6,305 bases of DNA. It comes from an uncultured Mycoplasmatota bacterium (GTDB lineage: Bacteria; Bacillota_I; Bacilli_A; RF39; UBA660). The position numbers and the translations under genes were made by a program. The stretch is from positions 1 through 6,305 of the forward strand of contig CANPBV010000079.1 of the NCBI GenBank assembly GCA_947572405.1, written 5' to 3'. How positions within the stretch are numbered: the stretch's first letter is position 1; each line of letters starts with the position of its first letter. This document shows positions 1 through 5,819 of this stretch, piece after piece. The notes beneath the pieces are model-generated. The model was not told the DNA's origin and did no database searches. It was given only the letters and a program-made list of their open reading frames with translations.

Positions 1-20
1 ACAAAAGGTCTTCCTTTTTT
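1..20 (+). terminator. Probable 3' half of an upstream gene's intrinsic terminator
   Basis: The window opens with ACAAAAGGTCTTCC followed by six T residues. Inside the window only a short AAAAGG/CCTTTT stem (3-8 with 13-18) around a TCTT loop can be drawn. GGTCTTCC-T6 is, however, the typical descending arm and U-tract of an intrinsic terminator, whose ascending arm (expected GGAAGACC) would lie just before base 1. That arm is not visible, so this is an inference. It would insulate typA from the preceding gene, consistent with typA having its own promoter at 67-96. Confidence 0.4.
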
Positions 21-66
21 GTACTCCATCCCCAAACCATTTTACACTATCAAAAGGGAAAAAATA

Positions 67-96
67 TTTACAAAAACGATTAAAGTATGGTATAAT
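67..96 (+). promoter_or_regulatory. Sigma-A type extended -10 promoter of typA
   Basis: The -35 box is TTTACA (67-72, five of six consensus bases), the spacer is 18 bases, and the -10 box is a perfect TATAAT (91-96) preceded by TGG, giving the extended -10 motif TGnTATAAT. Transcription should begin near 103, leaving a leader of about 24 bases before the typA ATG at 127. The promoter lies inside the in-frame extension upstream of that ATG, so upstream starts are ruled out. No operator-like repeat is visible. Confidence 0.85.
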
Positions 97-112
97 ACGA
101 CAGTTACAAAAA

Positions 113-119
113 AGGGAAG
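113..119 (+). promoter_or_regulatory. typA ribosome binding site
   Basis: AGGGAAG is followed by seven bases and then ATG at 127. Its spacing, and its place just after the predicted transcription start near 103, fix the typA start at 127. The open frame extends back to a TTG at 19, but that lies upstream of the promoter. Confidence 0.75.
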
Positions 120-126
120 TGTATTT

Positions 127-1929
127 ATGAATATTAGAAATATTGCTATCATTGCGCATGTTGACCACGGAAAAACAACATTGGTTGATCAACTACTCAA
201 AATGTCAGGAACATTTCGTGATAATGAAGAAGTTACATCAATGGACTCAAATGCAATTGAACAAGAACGTGGAATTACTATTTTAGCCAAAACAACAGCA
301 TTAAATTATAAAGGATGCCGTATCAATATTTTAGATACTCCAGGACATGCTGATTTTGGTGGAGAAGTAGAACGTATCATGAATATGGTAGATGGCGTAT
401 TATTGGTTGTTGATGCATATGAAGGAACAATGCCGCAGACTCGCTTTGTCTTAAAAAAAGCATTAGAAGCAGGAGTAACTCCAGTAGTAGTTGTGAATAA
501 AATTGATAAAGAATCAGCACGTCCTAAAGAAGTAGTGGACGAAGTATTAGATTTATTTATTGAATTAGGAGCTGATTTAGAACAATTAGAATTCCCTGTT
601 GTTTATGCATCAGGTTTGGCTGGAACTTCTAGTTTAGATCCAGATCCTTCTACTCAGGAGCATACAATGAATCCAATTTTGGATATGATCGTAAATTATA
701 TCCCAGCTCCAGATGTAAATGAAGATGGAGGTTTACAATTTCAGCCAGCTTTGCTTGACTATAATGACTTTGTAGGAAGAATTGGAATTGGAAGAGTAAA
801 ACGTGGAAAAATGAAAGTAAACGAAATGGTTAGTTGTGTTCGAACCAACGGCAGTATTAAACAATTTAGAATTCAAAAAATGTTTGGTTACATGGGTTTA
901 AAGAGAATTGAAGTATCAGAAGCAAAAGCAGGAGATATTGTAGCAATTGCAGGACTTCCTGATATAGAAGTGGGAGAAACTGTTTGTACAGTCGGAAATG
1001 AAGAAGCATTGCCATTACTTAGAATTGATGAACCAACGTTACAAATGACATTTGGAGTGAATACCTCTCCATTTTGTGGAAGAGAAGGAAAAATTTTAAC
1101 GGCTCGTAAAATTGAAGAACGTTTAATGAAGGAAACAGAAAGAGATGTTAGCTTAAAAGTTGTACCAAATGATAGCGAATCGTTTATTGTATCAGGTCGG
1201 GGAGAACTACATTTATCAATTTTAATTGAAAATATGAGACGCGAAGGATTTGAACTTCAAGTTTCAAAGCCAGAAGTGATTGTAAAAGAAATTGATGGAG
1301 TAAAATGTGAACCATATGAGGATGTTCAAATAGATGTTCCAGAAGAATATGTTGGAAGTGTTATTGAAGCCTTAGGAAATCGTGAAGGAACTATGGAAAA
1401 CATGAATAGTAGTGATGGACAGGTGAGATTAAATTATACAGTGCCATCTCGCGGATTAATTGGATTTATGACGGAATTTATGACGATGACCAAAGGATAT
1501 GGCATGTTAAATCACACCTTCAAGGAATATCGTAAAATGGCAAGTAGTGCAGTTGGAGAAAGAAAACTAGGCGTATTAGTCTCTATGGAAAATGGAAAAG
1601 CAACTGCTTATGCTTTAGGTCAATTAGAAGACCGTGGTGTGATGTTTGTTGAACCAGGTACTGATGTTTATGAGGGTATGGTAGTAGGAGAACATTCCCA
1701 TGATAATGATTTAGCAGTCAATGTTGTAAAAGGGAAAAAATTAACCAATACACGTGCTTCAGGAAGTGACCATACAGTTGTTTTAAAACGTCCTAGATTA
1801 ATGTCACTTGAAACTTGTTTAGATTATATCAACAGTGATGAATTAGTAGAAGTAACCCCAGCTTCATTTAGAATTCGTAAAAAAATATTAAATACAAATG
1901 AACGTAAAAAATATGATGCGAAAAAGTAA
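127..1929 (+). CDS. typA: Translational GTPase TypA/BipA
   Basis: A 600-residue ribosome-associated GTPase of the EF-G/LepA superfamily, close to the usual family length of about 605-615. BipA acts in the cytoplasm and is known to support 50S assembly and growth under cold or other stress. The G domain is intact: P-loop AHVDHGKT (residues 10-17), switch I RGITI (48-52), DTPGH (70-74), NKID (124-127) and ASG (161-163). After it come a beta-barrel domain II (about 205-290), an EF-G-like domain III (about 305-380) with SGRGELHLSILIENMRREG, a domain V (about 395-475), and the BipA-specific C-terminal domain. That domain contains PSRGLIGFMTEFMT, TRASGSDH and the family-typical DELVEVTPASFRIRKKIL. 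The protein ends in a basic, Lys-rich tail. It is monocistronic, with its own extended -10 promoter and a terminator overlapping the stop. EF-G and LepA are excluded by length and by the C-terminal domain. Identification is secure. Confidence 0.98.
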   Translation: MNIRNIAIIAHVDHGKTTLVDQLLKMSGTFRDNEEVTSMDSNAIEQERGITILAKTTALNYKGCRINILDTPGHADFGGEVERIMNMVDGVLLVVDAYEGTMPQTRFVLKKALEAGVTPVVVVNKIDKESARPKEVVDEVLDLFIELGADLEQLEFPVVYASGLAGTSSLDPDPSTQEHTMNPILDMIVNYIPAPDVNEDGGLQFQPALLDYNDFVGRIGIGRVKRGKMKVNEMVSCVRTNGSIKQFRIQKMFGYMGLKRIEVSEAKAGDIVAIAGLPDIEVGETVCTVGNEEALPLLRIDEPTLQMTFGVNTSPFCGREGKILTARKIEERLMKETERDVSLKVVPNDSESFIVSGRGELHLSILIENMRREGFELQVSKPEVIVKEIDGVKCEPYEDVQIDVPEEYVGSVIEALGNREGTMENMNSSDGQVRLNYTVPSRGLIGFMTEFMTMTKGYGMLNHTFKEYRKMASSAVGERKLGVLVSMENGKATAYALGQLEDRGVMFVEPGTDVYEGMVVGEHSHDNDLAVNVVKGKKLTNTRASGSDHTVVLKRPRLMSLETCLDYINSDELVEVTPASFRIRKKILNTNERKKYDAKK

Positions 1930-1950
1930 TCTAGAATTACTTTTTTCTTT
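1921..1950 (+). terminator. Intrinsic terminator overlapping the typA stop codon
   Basis: AAAAAGTAAT (1921-1930) is perfectly complementary to ATTACTTTTT (1936-1945), giving a 10-bp stem with the five-base loop CTAGA. A T-rich tail follows (to 1950, TTTTTTCTTT). The ascending arm contains the last two sense codons and the TAA stop of typA. The stem is A/T-rich with only two G-C type pairs' worth of strength at its centre, so termination may be partial. The A-tract/T-tract symmetry would also allow it to work on the opposite strand, but no convergent gene is present. Confidence 0.75.
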
Positions 1951-2036
1951 TAATAGTGAATCAATAAAATATATATTGTAAAGAGAAGCAATCCAATGAT
2001 GGAAGTAATAACCAAAAAAGCAAACCTATTTTTTTA

Positions 2037-2065
2037 TTGTAAAATAATGCTCTTTATATTATAAT
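2037..2065 (+). promoter_or_regulatory. Probable sigma-A promoter of the ecfA1-ecfA2-ecfT-truA operon
   Basis: A perfect -10 box TATAAT (2060-2065) sits 17 bases after TTGTAA (2037-2042), which matches four of six -35 bases. Transcription would start near 2072, directly before the ecfA1 ribosome binding site, giving a leader of under 20 bases. There is no room for a riboswitch between this start and the gene, so classical vitamin-riboswitch control of the module is not seen. The rest of the typA-ecfA1 gap (1951-2036) is A/T-rich and holds nothing I can assign. Confidence 0.65.
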
Positions 2066-2076
2066 AGTGGAAGTTT

Positions 2077-2084
2077 GGCGGTGA
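2077..2084 (+). promoter_or_regulatory. ecfA1 ribosome binding site, deciding its start
   Basis: GGCGGTGA resembles the ideal GGAGGTGA, with one mismatch, and lies five bases before ATG 2090. The alternative in-frame starts TTG 2075 and GTG 2081 overlap this site and have no good ribosome binding site of their own. The protein beginning MIEIKDLIYQYE also matches the family N-terminus. ATG 2090 is therefore chosen. Confidence 0.75.
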
Positions 2085-2089
2085 AAATA

Positions 2090-2896
2090 ATGATTGAAAT
2101 CAAAGACTTAATATATCAATATGAAAAAGATAGTACGAATTATATTTTTAATCGATTTTCTCTTATATTAAAAAAAGGAAGTTTTACTACTTTAGTGGGC
2201 CCAATTGGAAGCGGGAAAAGTACACTCATTAAAATACTATTGGGGCTGATAAAAGTGAATGGTTATATAAAAATAGGGGATTTTGTTTTATGTTCTAAAA
2301 ATGTAAAGCAAATTAGGACCCAGATAGGGGTTGTATTTGAAGATCCAGATCAAGTATTTGTAGCGGAAACTGTTATGGATGAAATTGCTTTTGCACTTGA
2401 AAATCAAAATAAAAGTAAGAAAGAAATATGGAACAAGGTAGACGATATTGCAACTTGCCTAGGAATAAAGCACCTGCTAGAGTGTGACCCTCATACATTG
2501 AGCGAAGGAGAAAAACGATTGGTATCTTTGGCAAGCGCCCTTGTAATAGAGCCACAAATACTGATTCTAGATGAAGCATTATCGATGTTAGATGAAATTT
2601 CAAAGCGTAAAATTTTTAGAATACTAAAAGATTGTAATCAAAAAGGGGTTACTATTTTAAATGCTACACATGACTTGAATGAAAGCTTATATGGCAATGA
2701 AATATTACTTTTACAAAATGGAAAAATCATATTACAAGGAACAAAAGAAGAAGTATTGAAGCAAGAATCAAAAATAAAAAAAGCAGGATTAGAACTTCCT
2801 TTTTTAGCCGATTTAAGTATTCGATTAATGTATTATGGAGTGCTAGATCATATAATTTTAGATATGAATGAGATGGTGGATGCAATATGGAAATAA
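2090..2896 (+). CDS. ecfA1: ECF transporter ATP-binding protein EcfA1 (CbiO1-like)
   Basis: A 268-residue ABC ATPase, the first of two that drive the group II energy-coupling factor module for vitamin and metal uptake. It acts at the cytoplasmic membrane face bound to EcfT. Visible motifs are Walker A GPIGSGKST (37-45), the post-Walker segment VVFEDPDQVF (81-90), the signature LSEGE (138-142), Walker B ILILDEA with Asp161 and catalytic Glu162, D-loop SMLD (165-168), and switch His194 in THDLNES. The DPDQ segment followed by a TVMDEIAFALEN stretch is typical of ECF ATPases. The Q-loop Gln is replaced by Glu84 and the usual LSGGQ reads LSEGE; all other catalytic residues are present, so ATPase activity is still expected. 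The gene is first in its operon and overlaps ecfA2 by 10 bases. Being first of two ATPases beside ecfT-truA supports A1 rather than A2. No substrate-specific S-component is nearby, as expected for a shared module. Confidence 0.93.
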   Translation: MIEIKDLIYQYEKDSTNYIFNRFSLILKKGSFTTLVGPIGSGKSTLIKILLGLIKVNGYIKIGDFVLCSKNVKQIRTQIGVVFEDPDQVFVAETVMDEIAFALENQNKSKKEIWNKVDDIATCLGIKHLLECDPHTLSEGEKRLVSLASALVIEPQILILDEALSMLDEISKRKIFRILKDCNQKGVTILNATHDLNESLYGNEILLLQNGKIILQGTKEEVLKQESKIKKAGLELPFLADLSIRLMYYGVLDHIILDMNEMVDAIWK

Positions 2897-3735
2897 AATA
2901 TGATAGTGTTTATTATAGCTATAGGGAAAATACAGCATTAGAAAAATTGGTCTTAGAAGATATTAATTTAGACATTAAGGAAAATAAGATTAATGGAATT
3001 GTCGGAAAAAGTGGAAGTGGAAAAACAACGTTTCTAGAACTTTTAAACATTCTTCTGCTTCCAACCTTAGGAACAATCAAAATTGGAGATTATCAAATCG
3101 AAAAAAAATGCAAAATTATAAATATTAATAATCTTAGAGTGGAATTAGGGTATGTTTTTGGAAACCCTAAACATCAATTTTTTCTTTCAACAGTAAAAGA
3201 AGAAATCGCGTTTGGAATGAAGCAATTTTCCTATAAGCTGGATCAAATTGAGAAGAGAATTAGTGATGCCCTCAACTTAGTTGGATTAGATGATTCTTAT
3301 TTAGAAAAAGATCCAAAGAAACTGAGTAGTGGAGAAATGAGAAAAGTAGCAATTGCTTCTGTACTTGCTTTTAACCCCAAAATCTTAATTTTTGATGAAC
3401 CTACAGTAGGGTTAGATAGTATTAGTGAAAAAAGCTTTTTAAAAATGCTTAAAATGTTAAAAAACAAATATCATAAAACGATCATTATCGTAACACATGA
3501 TATGAATATGATACATAAAATAGCGGATTATTTATTTGTGTTTCATGAAGGAAAAAAGGTTTTAGAAGGAACAAAATATGAAGTTTTTAATCATGAATTA
3601 TTAGAACAATATGAAATTGTAAGACCAGCAATAATGGAATTTTCGCACCAAGTTTTAAAGAAGAAAGGAATCAAGCTCGGATATCGTGATGATGTTAATG
3701 ACTTGATTAAGGATATTTACCGCCATGTTTCATAA
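2887..3735 (+). CDS. ecfA2: ECF transporter ATP-binding protein EcfA2 (CbiO2-like)
   Basis: A 282-residue ABC ATPase, partner of EcfA1 in the ECF energising module. Motifs are Walker A GKSGSGKTT (40-48), the post-Walker segment YVFGNPKHQFF (89-99) followed by STVKEEIAFG, the signature LSSGEMRKVAIASVLA (146-161), Walker B ILIFDEP with Asp170 and catalytic Glu171, the D-loop GLD (175-177), and switch His204 in THDMNMI. The MRKVAIA.VLA signature context and DEPTVGLD are typical of EcfA2. The residue normally occupied by the Q-loop Gln is Gly92, and LSGGQ reads LSSGE. The C-terminal 70 or so residues form the ECF-type helical extension used for dimer contact. The start ATG has a GGTGG ribosome binding site (2875-2879) seven bases upstream of it, inside the end of ecfA1. 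It overlaps ecfA1 by 10 bases and ecfT by 11, so translation is probably coupled and the subunits made in ratio. Confidence 0.93.
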   Translation: MEIKYDSVYYSYRENTALEKLVLEDINLDIKENKINGIVGKSGSGKTTFLELLNILLLPTLGTIKIGDYQIEKKCKIININNLRVELGYVFGNPKHQFFLSTVKEEIAFGMKQFSYKLDQIEKRISDALNLVGLDDSYLEKDPKKLSSGEMRKVAIASVLAFNPKILIFDEPTVGLDSISEKSFLKMLKMLKNKYHKTIIIVTHDMNMIHKIADYLFVFHEGKKVLEGTKYEVFNHELLEQYEIVRPAIMEFSHQVLKKKGIKLGYRDDVNDLIKDIYRHVS

Positions 3736-4477
3736 TATGTTATTAGGTAGGTATTATCCAGAGCGTTCTAAAATTCATGCCATGAATCCAATTGCAAAGC
3801 TTTTATGTATTTTTATATTTATGATTTCCGCCCTTTTATCTACGAGTTGGCAATTCAATATTTTTTTGATGATTCTAACTGTTCTATTTTTATTATTAAC
3901 GAATATTCCGCTTGTTCACTATTTAAGAACGACAAAAGCTCTTATTCCAATTTATATGGTTATGTTAATAATGGGGATACTTTTTCACATATCTTTATTT
4001 AATAGTTTTTTGCTTATGATTAGGATTACTTCAATTTTATTTCATTTTATAATGTTAACATTAACAACCCCTATGACAGAGATGATCTATGGATTTGAAA
4101 TGTTATTTGGCTTCTTGAAATTATTTGGCTTTAATGTTTCCTCTGTTGCACTTTCCATTACAGAAACGATTCGATTTATTCCTAATTTAGTTGATGAAGG
4201 GAATCGAATTTTAAAATCCGCCACTAGTAGGGGAATAGATTATAGAAATTCTAATATTGTTACAAAATTTATGATTTTGAAATCTATGTCTAGTTCTATC
4301 TTTGAACTAACTATAAAAAAATCAGAAGATTTGAAATTTGCCATGTCATTAAGACTTTATCAAAAGGGGCCTAGAACTAATTTTAGAATGAATCGATGGA
4401 AGGTTTTTGACAGTTATATGATTACCTTGTATTTATTAGTATTATTGGTAATTATTAAAAAGGAGATTATGGGATGA
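3725..4477 (+). CDS. ecfT: ECF transporter transmembrane protein EcfT (CbiQ-like)
   Basis: A 250-residue integral membrane scaffold that links the two EcfA ATPases to interchangeable S-components. The N-terminus carries the family motif LGRYYPERSKIHAMNPIAKLL. Hydrophobic segments lie at about 25-40, 44-60, 71-90, 97-114 and 230-245, with an amphipathic coupling-helix region at about 115-220. The two conserved A-R-G coupling motifs appear as SRG (168-170, in SATSRGIDYRN) and LRL (209-211, in FAMSLRLYQKGPRT). Both keep the central Arg that docks into the ATPases, but the second lacks the flanking Ala and Gly. The protein is slightly short for the family (about 265) and poor in conserved residues between the motifs. 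It starts inside ecfA2 with AAGGA (3709-3713) 11 bases upstream; ATG 3737 is a possible weaker alternative start. Its TGA overlaps the truA ATG (ATGA). Confidence 0.92.
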   Translation: MFHNMLLGRYYPERSKIHAMNPIAKLLCIFIFMISALLSTSWQFNIFLMILTVLFLLLTNIPLVHYLRTTKALIPIYMVMLIMGILFHISLFNSFLLMIRITSILFHFIMLTLTTPMTEMIYGFEMLFGFLKLFGFNVSSVALSITETIRFIPNLVDEGNRILKSATSRGIDYRNSNIVTKFMILKSMSSSIFELTIKKSEDLKFAMSLRLYQKGPRTNFRMNRWKVFDSYMITLYLLVLLVIIKKEIMG

Positions 4478-5217
4478 GATATTTGATGACATTTTCTTAT
4501 GATGGTTCAAAATATCAAGGGTATCAGAAGCAACCTAAGGTAAGGACCATACAAGAAGAAATAGAAAAAGCGTTATATAAAATTGCTGGAAATAAAAAAG
4601 TTTTCATTCATGCTTCTGGAAGAACAGATTCCGGAGTCCATGCGATGAATCAAAAAGCCCATTTTGATTTAGATAGCAAGATGGAAACGGAACGATTAAA
4701 GTATTCACTTAATTCAATGATTCCAAATGATATTTTTGTAAAAAATGTAATAGAAGTAAAGAATGATTTTCATGCTAGATTTGATGTCAAAACCAAAGAA
4801 TATATTTATAAACTAAATATGGGAGAATATAATCCAATAGAAAAAGATTATATTTGCCAGTGGTGTAAAGACTTAGATATTAGAGAAATGGCACGGGCTT
4901 TAAAATATCTAGAGGGAACACATGATTTTAAGTCCTTTACAAAAGCTGATGAAAAAGAAAATTTTGTCAGAACAATTATCAGAACAAATTTATTAAGGGA
5001 TAGGGAAGATAAAAACCAAATTACGCTTGTGTTTATTGGAACTGGTTTTATGCGATATCAAGTTCGAAACATGGTCGGAACCTTAATTGAAATTGGTGAG
5101 GGAAAGAAAAAAAGTACGGATATGATAGATATTTTACAAGCAAAAGATCGAAGAAAGGCAGGCATTACTGCCCCACCATCAGGCCTTTATCTAAAGAATA
5201 TAGATTATCATGAATAA
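4474..5217 (+). CDS. truA: tRNA pseudouridine(38-40) synthase TruA
   Basis: A 247-residue cytoplasmic enzyme that isomerises uridine to pseudouridine at positions 38, 39 and 40 in the tRNA anticodon arm, stabilising the stem-loop and reading frame. The catalytic Asp is Asp52 within ASGRTDSGVHA (47-57). Other family marks are the N-terminal YDGSKYQGYQKQP (9-21), RTIQEEIE (24-31), the conserved Tyr110 in KEYIYKL, FHARFD (99-104), GFMRYQVRNMVGTL (191-204) and the C-terminal APPSGLYL (233-240). Length matches bacterial TruA (about 245-270). Translation starts in the ATGA overlap with ecfT and is served by AGGAG (4461-4465) eight bases upstream. It is the last gene of the ecf operon in the usual Firmicutes arrangement. 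No clear terminator follows, so some read-through into rplM-rpsI is likely. Confidence 0.97.
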   Translation: MRYLMTFSYDGSKYQGYQKQPKVRTIQEEIEKALYKIAGNKKVFIHASGRTDSGVHAMNQKAHFDLDSKMETERLKYSLNSMIPNDIFVKNVIEVKNDFHARFDVKTKEYIYKLNMGEYNPIEKDYICQWCKDLDIREMARALKYLEGTHDFKSFTKADEKENFVRTIIRTNLLRDREDKNQITLVFIGTGFMRYQVRNMVGTLIEIGEGKKKSTDMIDILQAKDRRKAGITAPPSGLYLKNIDYHE

Positions 5218-5253
5218 AAAGCATGAAAAATCATTAAAAAACATATATTTTAA

Positions 5254-5282
5254 TTGACAAAAACAAGTTTCTTTAGTACAAT
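5254..5282 (+). promoter_or_regulatory. Strong sigma-A promoter of rplM-rpsI
   Basis: A perfect -35 TTGACA (5254-5259), a 17-base spacer and TACAAT (5277-5282, five of six) form the most consensus-like promoter in the window. The 35 bases before it (5218-5253) are almost pure A/T and could act as an UP element, as is common for ribosomal protein promoters. Transcription should start near 5289, about 80 bases before the rplM start, leaving room for a structured leader. Confidence 0.85.
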
Positions 5283-5288
5283 TTTAAT

Positions 5289-5370
5289 TGGTACATTTTA
5301 AATCTTTTCCAGATGGATTTTGGGACAATCCATTTAGGTATTGAAAAATATAAGGAAGGGAAAAATAATT
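5289..5370 (+). promoter_or_regulatory. Structured 5' leader of rplM, candidate L13 leader
   Basis: The predicted untranslated leader contains a 9-bp hairpin: AGATGGATT (5311-5319) pairs with AATCCATTT (5327-5335), with one G-U pair and the loop TTGGGAC. Bases 5303-5310 (TCTTTTCC) can also pair over 8 bp, including two G-U pairs, with GGAAGGGA (5354-5361), which contains the rplM ribosome binding site. This helix would enclose the hairpin. Firmicutes are known to carry an L13 leader family at exactly this place, thought to let L13 repress its own operon. Membership of that family is inferred from position and structure, not from a model match. The ribosome binding site GGAAGGG (5354-5360) lies 10 bases before ATG 5371. 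Confidence 0.6.
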
Positions 5371-5808
5371 ATGATGAAGAATTCATACATGCAAAAAAAA
5401 GAAGACATCGTTCGTAACTGGTATGTAATTGATGCTGAGGGAGAAAACCTTGGTAGAGTTGCTACAAAAGTTGCGCATGTTCTTCGTGGAAAACACAAAG
5501 CTACGTATACTCCACATGTAGACTGTGGTGACTTTGTAATCGTAGTAAATGCGTCAAAAGTAAATTTAACTGGGAATAAGTTAGATGCTAAGATGTATTA
5601 TAATCACAGTGGTTATACTGGTGGATTAAGAGAAAGAACGGCTCGCGAAATGAAAGAAAAATATCCAGTAGAAATGGTAGAAAGAGCTGTGAAAGGAATG
5701 CTTCCAAAAGGAAGATTAGGTCGTCAAATGTATAAAAAATTATTTGTTTATGAAGGAGAAACACATCCACATATGGCACAAAAGCCAACTGAGATGAAGT
5801 TGAACTAA
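5371..5808 (+). CDS. rplM: 50S ribosomal protein L13 (uL13)
   Basis: A 145-residue early-assembly protein of the large ribosomal subunit that binds 23S rRNA; the length equals that of typical Bacillus L13. Family marks are NWYVIDAEGENLGRVATKVA (16-35), LRGKHKATYTPHVDCGD (38-54), the conserved YYNHSGYTGGLRERTA region (76-91), the signature AVKGMLPKGRLGRQM (106-120) and HPHMAQKP (132-139). Two adjacent ATGs (5371 and 5374) are possible starts. The first is chosen because it has the better spacing from GGAAGGG (10 against 13 bases), although the second aligns slightly better with relatives beginning M(R/K)xxxM. A TTG at 5341 lies upstream of the ribosome binding site and is rejected. It is co-transcribed with rpsI, whose ribosome binding site overlaps the rplM stop. 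Confidence 0.97.
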   Translation: MMKNSYMQKKEDIVRNWYVIDAEGENLGRVATKVAHVLRGKHKATYTPHVDCGDFVIVVNASKVNLTGNKLDAKMYYNHSGYTGGLRERTAREMKEKYPVEMVERAVKGMLPKGRLGRQMYKKLFVYEGETHPHMAQKPTEMKLN

Positions 5809-5819
5809 GGAGGGTTTAA

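Noticed and set aside
19..126. N-terminal extension of TypA from a TTG at 19
   Set aside because: It would place the typA promoter inside the coding region; ATG 127 has a ribosome binding site and matches the family N-terminus.
1996..2064. Small open frame of 22 codons (MMEVITKK...) between typA and ecfA1
   Set aside because: It has only a weak, distant GAGAAG as a ribosome binding site, runs through the predicted ecf promoter, and is no longer than expected by chance in A/T-rich DNA.
2041..2089. A vitamin riboswitch upstream of the ecf operon
   Set aside because: The predicted leader is under 20 bases and the whole gap shows no conserved riboswitch core or extended paired structure.
2373..2603. 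Minus-strand open frame of 76 codons inside ecfA1
   Set aside because: It lies wholly antisense to a well conserved ABC ATPase and has no recognisable motif; it is a shadow frame.
3805..4002. Alternative + frame of 65 codons inside ecfT
   Set aside because: It is a shadow of the hydrophobic coding sequence of ecfT, with no motif of its own.
5233..5254. ATTAAAA/TTTTAAT hairpin after truA as a terminator
   Set aside because: It is a seven-pair stem of only A-T pairs with no U-tract after it, and it runs into the rplM -35 box; better read as an A/T-rich UP-like region.
5393..5401. A8-G run near the start of rplM as a programmed frameshift site
   Set aside because: The zero frame encodes a complete normal L13, no alternative product or stimulatory structure is seen, and such runs are common in this A/T-rich sequence.
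5588..5788. Minus-strand open frame of 66 codons inside rplM
   Set aside because: It is antisense to a universal ribosomal protein gene and shows no family resemblance.
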